From positions 1 to 33,536 of the forward strand of contig NZ_BOLN01000012.1 of assembly GCF_016861655.1 (NCBI RefSeq): 33,536 nucleotides of DNA. Reading direction: 5' to 3'. This document shows, piece by piece, positions 26,877 to 33,536 of this stretch. The notes beneath the pieces are model-generated. The model was not told where the DNA came from. It saw nothing but the letters and a program-made list of their open reading frames with translations, and did not search any database. Each line of letters starts with the position of its first letter. The first letter of the stretch is position 1. Made by a program: the position numbers and the translations under genes. The stretch is from Levilactobacillus lanxiensis. GTDB lineage: Bacteria; Bacillota; Bacilli; Lactobacillales; Lactobacillaceae.

Positions 26877-27040
26877 CCAGGTGTGGAGACAGCTGTGTCG
26901 GTGATGTTGACCGGGTGCCCTGCCCGGTCTTACATCACGAGACGACTTTGGAAACTCGCGCACCCCAGCGAGGTTTCAAAGCGAGGTGCCGGACCACTTC
27001 TCAGGCCGGCACCGTTCCCCACAGCAGGCGGAACACCTGG
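26877..27040 (-). repeat. Structured dispersed repeat, copy D
   Basis: Outer arms CCAGGTGT/ACACCTGG (26877-26884, 27033-27040) plus GCTGTG/CACAGC (26892-26897, 27020-27025) enclose stem 3 (26901-26938, about 14 pairs), stem 2 (26946-26981) and stem 1 (26985-27013, GGTGCCGG/CCGGCACC). Orientation is minus by comparison with copies A and B. It lies past the pdhD terminator. Confidence 0.82.
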
Positions 27041-27140
27041 AAGCCGCAGGTGGCCATGCCGCGTGCCCTTGAACCTGGTTTTGACCTTAAGGACCCTAAG
27101 CCCCTGACCCTAAAGTCCCAAACCAAAACCCAAGGACAGC

Positions 27141-27167
27141 AAAAAAGGCCGCCATTGCTGGCAACCT
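27141..27167 (-). terminator. pdh operon terminator
   Basis: On the minus strand an 8-bp stem (27146-27153 with 27160-27167, two G-T pairs) is followed by Ts (complement of A 27141-27146). Confidence 0.8.
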
Positions 27168-27200
27168 TTTCTGTAACGCTTTTTACAATCACGAGAGACT

Positions 27201-28628
27201 TTAGATATGGGTTGGGAAGCCCAAAGCGATATCGGCAGTTTCTTGGATTGGTTCGTTTAACGTTGGGTGTGGGTGAATGGTCAAGGCAACGTCTTCAACG
27301 TTCAAGCCGTCGTTAACGATGATTGATAATTCACCAGCCATGGTGCTGGCTTCAGGGCCAACCGCTTCGGCACCCACGATGTTCTTGTTGTCGTCATCCG
27401 TGTAGATGAACCGAACAAACCCATCAGCGGCGTCCAATGAAACGGCACGTGCGTTCCCAGCGAATGGGAATTGCGCAGTCTTGACCTTGATTCCCTTGTC
27501 CTTAGCTGCGTCGGCGCTGTAACCAACGGTCGCAATTTCAGGATCAGAGAAGCAGACAGCTGGAACACTCAGCCAGTCGTTAGCCGTCTTCTTACCGGAG
27601 ATGGCACCAGCCGCAGTCTTGGCTTCAGCAAAGGCCTTGTGAGCCAATGCAGCACCAGGAACAGCGTCACCGACAGCCCAGATGTGTTCTGAAGCAGTCC
27701 GGCCTTGGTTATCGACTTCGATTTGACCATGGTCGTTCAACTTAACCTTGGTGTATTCCAAGCCTAAGTCGTCAGTGTTTGGCTTACGACCAACGGTGAC
27801 CATGCAGTAGTCAGCCTTAATCGTAGATTCCTTGCCGTCGACAGCGTAGGTCACACTGACACTGTTGTCGTCTTGCTTGGAACTCTTAGCCATAGCGTTG
27901 GTGATGACATCAACGCCCTTCTTCTTCAACTTCTTAAGGACAACGGAAACCATGTCCTTAGTAAAGTTAGGCAGAATTGACTTCGTGCCTTCGAGGATCG
28001 TTACGTGAGCGCCTAAGCTAGCGTATGCACCAGCTAATTCAGTCCCAACGTAACCACCACCGATAACAACGAATTCCTTAGGGATTTCTGGCAAGCCCAG
28101 ACCACCGGTAGAATCGACAACCCGACCTTCAAACTTGAAGCCAGGGATTTCGATTGGGTGAGACCCGGATGCAATAATAATGTTATTGAATTCGAAAGTC
28201 TGGCCCGTATCGGTGGACATGAACTGCTTTTCACCCGTAGGCATAACCCGTAGTTGGGTGTCACTCAGGAAGACAGCTTCCCCGTTAACAACGTCAACGT
28301 GGTGCTTCTTCATCAGCATCTTAACGCCGCTGGTCATCCGATCAACGACCTTCTTTTGCTTCCATTCCTGAGTCTTGGCGAAGTCGATTTCAGCTGACTT
28401 CGTTGAAATCCCGTAGGTGGAACCGTCTTTAGCTTGTTCCAAACGGTGACCCGCTTGAATCAAGGCCTTAGAAGGTACACAACCAACGTTTAAGCAGACA
28501 CCACCAAGGGTATCGGACTTTTCAACTAAAGTGACCTTTTGGCCTAATTCAGAAGCCCGAATGGCGGCAACGTAACCGCCGGGTCCGGCACCAATGATGA
28601 CGGTGTCCTTTTTTTCAACATCTGCCAT
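27201..28628 (-). CDS. pdhD: Dihydrolipoyl dehydrogenase (E3)
   Basis: E3 reoxidises the dihydrolipoyl groups of E2 with FAD and NAD. The 475-aa protein has the FAD-binding GAGPGGY (13-19), the redox disulfide CLNVGC (Cys45, Cys50), the NAD-binding GGGYVGTELAGAY, a second FAD block (HIWAVGDAVPG) and the dimer-interface HPHPTLNE that holds the active-site base. The ATG follows AGGGTAGGA. It is the last gene of the pdhABCD operon, eight bases after pdhC. Confidence 0.98.
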   Translation of the reverse strand: MADVEKKDTVIIGAGPGGYVAAIRASELGQKVTLVEKSDTLGGVCLNVGCVPSKALIQAGHRLEQAKDGSTYGISTKSAEIDFAKTQEWKQKKVVDRMTSGVKMLMKKHHVDVVNGEAVFLSDTQLRVMPTGEKQFMSTDTGQTFEFNNIIIASGSHPIEIPGFKFEGRVVDSTGGLGLPEIPKEFVVIGGGYVGTELAGAYASLGAHVTILEGTKSILPNFTKDMVSVVLKKLKKKGVDVITNAMAKSSKQDDNSVSVTYAVDGKESTIKADYCMVTVGRKPNTDDLGLEYTKVKLNDHGQIEVDNQGRTASEHIWAVGDAVPGAALAHKAFAEAKTAAGAISGKKTANDWLSVPAVCFSDPEIATVGYSADAAKDKGIKVKTAQFPFAGNARAVSLDAADGFVRFIYTDDDNKNIVGAEAVGPEASTMAGELSIIVNDGLNVEDVALTIHPHPTLNEPIQETADIALGFPTHI

Positions 28629-28635
28629 ATTATTC

Positions 28636-29961
28636 CTACCCTTCCATTAACAACATTGCAGGATCGTGTAACAATGCCTTCATGTCGTTCAAAATATTTT
28701 GAGCTAAGGCACCATCAATCAGACGGTGATCGTAACTCAGAGAAAGCTTCAACATACGACCAACAACGATGTCGCCATCTTCGTTGACGATAGGAGCCTT
28801 TTCAATCCGGCCAACACCTAAAATAGCAACTTCAGGTTGGTTGATAACTGGGGTAAACCAGCCACCACCGATTGAGCCGACGTTAGAAATCGTGATGGAA
28901 CCACCGGCCATAGAAGCTGGGCTTAACTTGTTATCGTAAGCAGCTTGGGTGTTTTCGGAGATTTCCTTAGCAATTTCAAACATACCCTTGGAATCAGCAG
29001 CCTTGATGTTTGGTACGTAAAGACCATCATCAGTGTTGGTAGCGATACCAATGTTGTAGTAGTGCTTGTAAACAATTTCCTGAGTCGTGTCATCAATAGA
29101 TGCGTTCAATTCAGGGTACTTCTTCATAACGGCAACCAAAGCCTTAACAATGTAAGGTAAGAAGGTCAAGTGGATGTCCTTGTCGGCAGCAGCTTGCTTG
29201 TACTTCTTACGGTTAGCCATTAAGTCAGAAACTTCAACTTCATCAAATGAAGTAACGTGTGGCGCAATGTCCTTGGAAGTACGCATGCTCTTAGCAATGA
29301 TCTTCCGCATTGGTGACATTGGTTCACGAGTTTCCAGATCTGGGTTGTCAGCGTTCCAAGGCTTGATAGCTTGACCAGCAACGGCCTTGCCACCAGCTTC
29401 GGCAGCTGGAGCAGCAGCGGCTGCAGGTGCAGCGGCGCCATTGAAGTTGTCGATGTCGGCCTTAAGAACTTGACCATGATTACCAGTTGGGGCAACCAGG
29501 GTAATGTCAACACCCTTGTCACGTGCGTATTGACGGACAGATGGCATTGCCATAACTAACTTGTTAGGGTCTGAAGCGGCTGGAACACCAGTAGGTGCAG
29601 CGGCTGGAGCAGCAGGTGCTGCTGGAGCGGCGGCTGGTTCTGGGGCAGGTGCTGGAGCAGCTTCTTCAGCTGGAGCGTCGTCTGCAGAGTCGCTAGCTTT
29701 CGTCAAGTCAGCAGGGGTATCTGAACCATCGTCAATGACGATCAGTGGATCGCCAATTTCAACAGTGTCCCCTTCTTGTGCAACAATTTGTGAAATAGTA
29801 CCAGCAACGGGTGATGGTAATTCCGAAACAGACTTATCGTTTTGGATTTCGACTAATGTGTCGTCTTCCTTAACTGCGTCTCCTTCTTTAACAAGCCATG
29901 AAGAAATTTCGCCTTCGGCCATTCCTTCACCAAGCTCTGGGAGTTTGAACGTATAAGCCAT
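28636..29961 (-). CDS. pdhC: Dihydrolipoamide acetyltransferase (E2)
   Basis: The E2 core of the pyruvate dehydrogenase complex transfers the acetyl group to CoA. The 441-aa protein has a single N-terminal lipoyl domain (1-80) with the lipoylated Lys43 in the NDKS turn. An Ala/Pro-rich flexible linker, a peripheral-subunit-binding domain ([15 protein letters not shown]), a second Ala-rich linker and the catalytic domain follow. The last carries DHRLIDG with His412 and Asp416. The ATG follows AGGAAG. A gap of 80 bases separates it from pdhB, containing a small GATGT/ACATC hairpin but no clear promoter. Confidence 0.98.
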   Translation of the reverse strand: MAYTFKLPELGEGMAEGEISSWLVKEGDAVKEDDTLVEIQNDKSVSELPSPVAGTISQIVAQEGDTVEIGDPLIVIDDGSDTPADLTKASDSADDAPAEEAAPAPAPEPAAAPAAPAAPAAAPTGVPAASDPNKLVMAMPSVRQYARDKGVDITLVAPTGNHGQVLKADIDNFNGAAAPAAAAAPAAEAGGKAVAGQAIKPWNADNPDLETREPMSPMRKIIAKSMRTSKDIAPHVTSFDEVEVSDLMANRKKYKQAAADKDIHLTFLPYIVKALVAVMKKYPELNASIDDTTQEIVYKHYYNIGIATNTDDGLYVPNIKAADSKGMFEIAKEISENTQAAYDNKLSPASMAGGSITISNVGSIGGGWFTPVINQPEVAILGVGRIEKAPIVNEDGDIVVGRMLKLSLSYDHRLIDGALAQNILNDMKALLHDPAMLLMEG

Positions 29962-30041
29962 GGGAAAACTTCCTTTCTTTCATCTAATGCAGGATGTCTC
30001 CCACATCGTTAATTTTATCGTTTAATGTTTAGATGTTATTT

Positions 30042-31019
30042 TTAGTAGTTGAAGATTTCGCGAGCCTTAGCTTCGATATCATCGGAGTTAGGGATCCAGT
30101 CATTTTCAGCTTGGGCAAATGGGTAAACGCTATCTGGCGCAGCTACCCGGCCAATTGGAGCATCCAATGACATAATCTTGTCTTCAGCAATGTCTGATGC
30201 GACAACGGCGCCGACACCGGCCATCCGTTGTGCTTCTTGAATGACAACAACCTTGTGGGTCTTGTCAATAGAAGCATAGATCGTATCAGTGTCAATTGGT
30301 GACAAGGAACGCAGGTCAATAACTTCAGCAGAGATGTTGTCCTTAGCTAAAGCATCAGCAGCGGTCAAAGCTTCGTTGACTTCAGCACTGTAGGCAACGA
30401 GGGTAATATCAGTACCTTCGCGAACAACCTTAGCGGAGTCCAACGGAACAGTGTACTTGTCATCTGGAACTTCATCCTTCATTGAACGGTAAAGTTTCAA
30501 GTTTTCCATGAACAGAACTGGATCGTCGCTTTCGATAGCGGAAATAACCAAGCCCTTTGCATCGTATGGATTTGAAGGGGTAACTACCCGCAGACCTGGG
30601 GTACTTACGAAGTAGTTTTCCAAGTTATCAGCATGCATTTCGGCGGTATGAGTCCCACCACCAAATGGCGTACGGATGGTAACAGGGAAGTTCTTTTGGC
30701 CACCGAAACGGTAGTGGTCACGAGCTAATTGTCCAACAATCCCATCCATTGCTTCGAACGTGAAGCCCATGAATTGGATTTCAGGAATTGGACGCCAGCC
30801 AGTCAATGATAAACCAATAGCTAATCCAAGAATACCGGATTCAGCAAGTGGGGTATCGAAGACACGGTCTTCGCCATACTTGTCTTGTAAGTCAACGGTC
30901 GTACGGAACACACCACCGTTTTTACCAACATCTTCACCGAAGATCAACGTCTTAGGGTCATCGCTTAAAACTTGGTCCAGACCAGAAGTGATCGCTTTGA
31001 TATACGTCATTTTAGCCAT
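30042..31019 (-). CDS. pdhB: Pyruvate dehydrogenase E1 component, beta subunit
   Basis: The beta half of thiamine-diphosphate-dependent E1, which decarboxylates pyruvate. The 325-aa protein has the transketolase pyrimidine-binding domain (FGEDVGKNGGVFRTT, EIQFMGFTFEAMDGI) and the C-terminal transketolase domain (EVIDLRSLSPIDTDTI). The ATG is two bases after the pdhA stop, so the two subunits are coupled. Confidence 0.98.
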   Translation of the reverse strand: MAKMTYIKAITSGLDQVLSDDPKTLIFGEDVGKNGGVFRTTVDLQDKYGEDRVFDTPLAESGILGLAIGLSLTGWRPIPEIQFMGFTFEAMDGIVGQLARDHYRFGGQKNFPVTIRTPFGGGTHTAEMHADNLENYFVSTPGLRVVTPSNPYDAKGLVISAIESDDPVLFMENLKLYRSMKDEVPDDKYTVPLDSAKVVREGTDITLVAYSAEVNEALTAADALAKDNISAEVIDLRSLSPIDTDTIYASIDKTHKVVVIQEAQRMAGVGAVVASDIAEDKIMSLDAPIGRVAAPDSVYPFAQAENDWIPNSDDIEAKAREIFNY

Positions 31020-31021
31020 GA

Positions 31022-32137
31022 TTACTTCGACTCCTTTGCTTCGAATTCTGCAATTTGCTTCTTAACAGCTGGAGTAGGAACATTGTAAGTCCACTTCAAG
31101 AAGTCAGAAACCTTTTGTGCAGGTGCTGCTTCAGCTTCCTTCATTGCGTCTTTAAATTCGTCTTTGTATTGTTCAACTAACTTGTCTTCTTGATCTTGTG
31201 ACCAAACGCCCTTGTCAGTTAAGACCTTCCGCATACGAATTAATGGATCGGCATCGAACCAAGGCTTAGTTTCTTCATCGGTCCGGTAACGAGAAGGATC
31301 ATCACCAGCAGAGGAGTGAGCACCATAACGGTAAGTTAAAGTTTCAATAACAACTGGACCATTACCAGCTGCGGCATACTCACGAGCAGCCTTTGAAACT
31401 TCGTGGACGGCCACGATATCCATCCCATCAACTTGGACGGAAGGAACACCCATGGCAACGGCCTTTTGTGCTAAGGTTTCAGCAGCAGTTTGCTTCTTCC
31501 GTGGAACGGAAATAGCCCAACCGTTGTTTTGAACGAAGAATACGGCAGGTGCTTGGTAAGCACTGGTGAAGTTAACTCCTTCGTACCAGTCCCCTTGTGA
31601 AGTACCACCATCACCGGTGTAGACAAACGCTACACGGTCTTCGTCTTTGTTCTTTTGGATACCCAGAGCAACGCCGGCAGTTTCAACGTATTGGGCACCA
31701 ATGATAATTTGTGGGAACATCATGTTAGGATTTTCGTGTTGATTACCTTCAACATGACCCTTTGACCATAAGAAACCTTTTGCAACGGTAGTACCGTGTT
31801 GAATCATTTGTGGTAAATCACGGTATGCAGGTAACAGGAAGTCTTGTTCCTTAAATGCGGTAACACTTCCCATTTCACTGGCTTCCTCACCGGCAGTTGG
31901 AGCATAGAAACCGAGACGACCCTGACGGGAGAAGTTCATTGTTTGTTCGTGTAACGTACGCTCCCAAACCATTTTCTTCATGAAGTCAACAAGTTGGTCA
32001 TCTGAATATTTTGCCAACGTGTCTGGATCAACAACCTTGCCATCTCCATTGATGACTTGAACCGGGTGCTTGTACGGATCGGCCATCGTAGCTTTGATTT
32101 TGGCAAAGTCTACAATCTGTTTGCTTCCATTAGCCAT
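31022..32137 (-). CDS. pdhA: Pyruvate dehydrogenase E1 component, alpha subunit
   Basis: The alpha half of E1 binds the thiamine-diphosphate pyrophosphate. The 371-aa protein has the TPP motif GDGG (175-178) to NN (204-205) and the loop YRYGAHSSAGDDPSRYR near 270. I set the start at ATG 32137, after AAAGGAAAG; the longer open frame upstream runs across the promoter and leader and is rejected. It is the first gene of the pdhABCD operon, divergent from def. Confidence 0.97.
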   Translation of the reverse strand: MANGSKQIVDFAKIKATMADPYKHPVQVINGDGKVVDPDTLAKYSDDQLVDFMKKMVWERTLHEQTMNFSRQGRLGFYAPTAGEEASEMGSVTAFKEQDFLLPAYRDLPQMIQHGTTVAKGFLWSKGHVEGNQHENPNMMFPQIIIGAQYVETAGVALGIQKNKDEDRVAFVYTGDGGTSQGDWYEGVNFTSAYQAPAVFFVQNNGWAISVPRKKQTAAETLAQKAVAMGVPSVQVDGMDIVAVHEVSKAAREYAAAGNGPVVIETLTYRYGAHSSAGDDPSRYRTDEETKPWFDADPLIRMRKVLTDKGVWSQDQEDKLVEQYKDEFKDAMKEAEAAPAQKVSDFLKWTYNVPTPAVKKQIAEFEAKESK

Positions 32138-32170
32138 AAGTAACACTTTCCTTTCACTTGATATGAAATT

Positions 32171-32191
32171 GTTAACTAAAAGTGAGTTAAC
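32171..32191 (-). promoter_or_regulatory. Inverted repeat in the pdh leader
   Basis: GTTAACT-7-AGTTAAC, a perfect 7-bp inverted repeat between the pdh promoter and the pdhA ribosome binding site. It could be an operator or an RNA hairpin; no regulator is recognised. Confidence 0.5.
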
Positions 32192-32215
32192 GTTGCGTTT
32201 CCTGACTACGTTTAA

Positions 32216-32244
32216 AATGTACCATTTTTTCACAGCTCTTGCAA
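32216..32244 (-). promoter_or_regulatory. pdh operon promoter
   Basis: Minus-strand -35 TTGCAA (32239-32244), a 17-bp spacer and -10 TACATT (32216-32221) preceded by TGG (extended -10). Confidence 0.7.
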
Positions 32245-32254
32245 GCCCTTTCAT
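32240..32254 (-). promoter_or_regulatory. Possible cre site over the pdh -35
   Basis: ATGAAAGGGCTTGCA fits the CcpA consensus WTGNAANCGNWNNCW except that the central C is G. It overlaps the -35 hexamer, a position that would allow carbon-catabolite repression. One mismatch in the core CG makes this tentative. Confidence 0.35.
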
Positions 32255-32368
32255 TGTGACAAATAAAGGGATTCGGCCAAACTCCTACTGCGAGTTGCGG
32301 TTTTACATTTTTCACTTTTTTTGAAAATAGAAACCGTTTTCTTTTCATTTCATTTCCTTTAACCGGTA

Positions 32369-32377
32369 TGTTACAAT
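32369..32377 (+). promoter_or_regulatory. def promoter (extended -10)
   Basis: TGT precedes -10 TACAAT (32372-32377). The -35 is not recognisable; the extended -10 may substitute for it. Confidence 0.55.
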
Positions 32378-32417
32378 AGTACGTAACTATATTTAATTTT
32401 TGCGGAGGTAATTGCTC

Positions 32418-32978
32418 TTGTTTCTCATGAAAGATATTGTCCGCGACGGCGATCCCGTCCTACGTCAAGAGGCTGCGGACGTGAAGTTCCCCCTCTCAGC
32501 GGAAGACCAACAACTCGCTAAGGACTTAATGGAATACTTAGTTGTTTCCCAAGACCCAGAACAATGTAAGAAATACGGTTTGCGCGCTGGCGTTGGCTTG
32601 GCCGCTCCCCAAGTGGGTGTTTCCAAGAAGATGGCTTCCGTGCTGGTGCCCGCACCAGAAGAAGGTGGCAAGTCACCGTTCACCGATGTCATCATCAATC
32701 CCGTCATCGTATCCGAATCCGTTCAACCCGGTGCCCTGACCGAGGGTGAGGGTTGCCTCTCCGTTGATAAAGACGTGCCCGGCTTCGTACCCCGTCACGA
32801 CCGCATCACCTTACGTTACTACGACGTGACCGGTGAGAAGCACCAGATTCGCCTGAAGAACTACCCGGCAATCGTTTGCCAACACGAAATCGACCACTTA
32901 CATGGCACCCTCTTCTACGATCACATCAACAAGGACGAGCCTTTCGCCCGTAATGATGACATGATCATGATTGAGTAA
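32418..32978 (+). CDS. def: Peptide deformylase
   Basis: This enzyme removes the formyl group from new N-terminal methionines. The 186-aa metalloprotein has all three motifs: [10 protein letters not shown] (58-67), EGCLSV (Cys113) and QHEIDH (His156, Glu157, His160). The insertion between motifs 1 and 2 marks the long type-2 Gram-positive form. The start is TTG 32418, nine bases after GGAGG (32404-32408). The ATG at 32427 is 18 bases away, and a TTG at 32412 is too close. The resulting [11 protein letters not shown] start also resembles other Gram-positive deformylases. It diverges from pdhA. Confidence 0.96.
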   Translation: MFLMKDIVRDGDPVLRQEAADVKFPLSAEDQQLAKDLMEYLVVSQDPEQCKKYGLRAGVGLAAPQVGVSKKMASVLVPAPEEGGKSPFTDVIINPVIVSESVQPGALTEGEGCLSVDKDVPGFVPRHDRITLRYYDVTGEKHQIRLKNYPAIVCQHEIDHLHGTLFYDHINKDEPFARNDDMIMIE

Positions 32979-32991
32979 TTAACTAGAATGA

Positions 32992-33027
32992 CGTCGCCAC
33001 CCTGAAAATTGGGTGGCGGCGTTTTTT
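32992..33027 (+). terminator. def terminator
   Basis: An 11-bp stem (32992-33002 with 33011-33021, one G-T pair) is followed by six Ts. Confidence 0.92.
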
Positions 33028-33312
33028 AGTTTGCTAAACTAATCTAGCGTGGGTTTCAGCTTTCAGGATAAGAATCGGCCAACACCAATCGAAAAGGATT
33101 CAAGCTCTTCGATGCCAACCAGGCACCCAGGCTTGAATCCTTTTCGATTAACTCACTCTATAGTAGAAATCGCAAATTTCTTGGGGAACCTTCTCCCAGC
33201 CAAACACGGGATACCTCCCTAACCGACAGCAATGGCATGACGATTTCTAGCCAAAACAAACGTGTTTCTTCCATTATATTGTGATTGTTTTAACAATCTG
33301 TCTCTACACATC
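33028..33312. other. Non-coding stretch right of def
   Basis: No gene is supported. It holds the 19-bp inverted repeat (33087-33149) and a minus-strand -10 TATAAT (33273-33278) next to the palindrome GATTGTTTTAACAATC (33283-33298). A 38-codon frame starting within the -10 box has no ribosome site. Confidence 0.5.
33087..33149. repeat. 19-bp perfect inverted repeat with 25-nt spacer
   Basis: Arms 33087-33105 and 33131-33149 are perfectly complementary (AATCGAAAAGGATTCAAGC and its complement). No T-run follows on either strand, so it is not a standard terminator. Confidence 0.9.
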
Positions 33313-33534
33313 TTATCCAGAGTGTTTCAATAGCCTAGGTGTGGCTCCCATTTGCTTCTCGTGAAAACGACTGGCTGTAAGAGGCTGTGACATAACTAGC
33401 CTCTGTAGAACAAAAATGAGGCACGAAACCGAACTTTGGTTTCGTGCCTTATTTCCATACTCTTGATTCTCAAGCCGTCTTCTCCTGGTGGAGACTAACT
33501 TGAGGATATTCAATGCTAGAACGAGGATTCCAGT
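33313..33534 (-). CDS. C-terminal end of a possible transposase (partial, runs off the window)
   Basis: This minus-strand frame is open from the window edge. Its first residues, TGILVLALNILKLVSTRRRR, look like the final helix of a DDE transposase, possibly IS1182 type. The frame continues through a strong hairpin (33419-33449) and past the presumed element end, so where the real gene stops is uncertain. The family is from memory of such termini, not from a search. Confidence 0.4.
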   Translation of the reverse strand, partial: TGILVLALNILKLVSTRRRRLENQEYGNKARNQSSVSCLIFVLQRLVMSQPLTASRFHEKQMGATPRLLKHSG

Positions 33535-33536
33535 TT
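33381..33536 (-). mobile_element. Probable insertion-sequence end, cut by the window edge
   Basis: GAGGCTGTGACATAAC (33381-33396) resembles the terminal repeats of IS1182-type elements. It is followed inward by a strong hairpin, with a T-rich run on the minus strand, and by the transposase-like frame. The other end is outside the window, so terminal repeats and target duplication cannot be checked. Confidence 0.45.
33412..33449 (-). terminator. Hairpin/terminator near the insertion-sequence end
   Basis: AGGCACGAAACC (33419-33430) pairs perfectly with 33438-33449 and is followed on the minus strand by CATTTTTG. It may end the transposase message or block read-through into the element. Confidence 0.65.

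Larger units (their letters stand above)
26213..27200. other. Long non-coding stretch between two minus-strand operons
   Basis: No gene is supported. It holds the operon promoter (26297-26324), repeat copy B (26403-26559), a CAACAAG/CTTGTTG hairpin (26581-26597), the GGGTTT array (26788-26829), repeat copy D (26877-27040), C-rich runs near 27086-27132 and the pdhD terminator. Open frames here lack ribosome sites and are interrupted or repeat-encoded. Confidence 0.6.

Noticed and set aside
26788..27040. CRISPR array
   Set aside because: The short repeats are a simple 6-base tandem without spacers, and the larger repeats are dispersed hairpins; no cas genes are present.
26744..27316. Open frames across the GGGTTT array encoding GLGLGL or WVWVWV runs
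   Set aside because: The repeat is open in all frames by its composition; there is no ribosome binding site, and the frames cross repeat copy D and the pdhD end.
32138..32254. N-terminal extension of pdhA
   Set aside because: It translates the promoter and leader; the ATG at 32137 has a good ribosome site.
33160..33278. 38-codon minus-strand frame
   Set aside because: Its ATG overlaps the -10 box TATAAT, so it would lie upstream of the transcript start, and it has no ribosome site.

Overview
The window is core chromosome of a Gram-positive lactic acid bacterium. The gene order (clpX-tig-tuf, an RNase J with rpsO and rpsT, comEA-comEB-comEC-holA, coaD-rsmD-ylbG, ftsW, typA, pdhABCD, def), strong AGGAGG-type ribosome binding sites, many TTG/GTG starts and a base composition near half G+C point to Lactobacillaceae. 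A high-GC relative of the Levilactobacillus/Lactiplantibacillus group is my best guess; the genus is inferred from gene content only.

Layout. 1-370: non-coding, with a structured repeat (copy C) and a terminator. 371-3572: obgE and uvrC (minus). 3736-3924: a 62-aa charged protein (plus), sharing a two-way terminator with the ysxC/MazG-like pair (minus). 5073-9310: clpX, tig and tuf, each with its own promoter and terminator. 9482-12879: a TPR-like protein, RNase J2 and rpsO (minus). 13157-13411: rpsT (plus). 13533-18087: the late-competence cluster comEA-comEB-comEC with holA (minus). 18201-20586: ylbG-rsmD-coaD-sepM/ylbL, tightly overlapped (minus). 20587-20929: non-coding with repeat copy A. 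20930-25303: ftsW, typA, an inositol-monophosphatase-family gene and a UPF0223 gene, the last two joined to a degenerate lactate-dehydrogenase-like gene (to 26212). 26213-27200: nearly 1 kb non-coding, with repeat copies B and D and a seven-unit GGGTTT array. 27201-32137: the pyruvate dehydrogenase operon (transcribed A-B-C-D, minus). 32418-32978: def (plus). 32979-33536: non-coding plus what looks like the end of an insertion sequence running off the right edge.

The genes cover protein quality control and translation (tig, clpX, tuf, rpsO, rpsT, def), ribosome-assembly GTPases (obgE, ysxC, typA), RNA decay, DNA uptake and repair, division, CoA synthesis and pyruvate oxidation. The housekeeping part is ordinary. 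The least explained signal is a four-copy family of about 160-170-nt elements, each with an outer stem closing three inner hairpins. The stems keep their pairing while their sequence changes, which suggests a structured RNA or a hairpin-rich mobile DNA element that I do not recognise.
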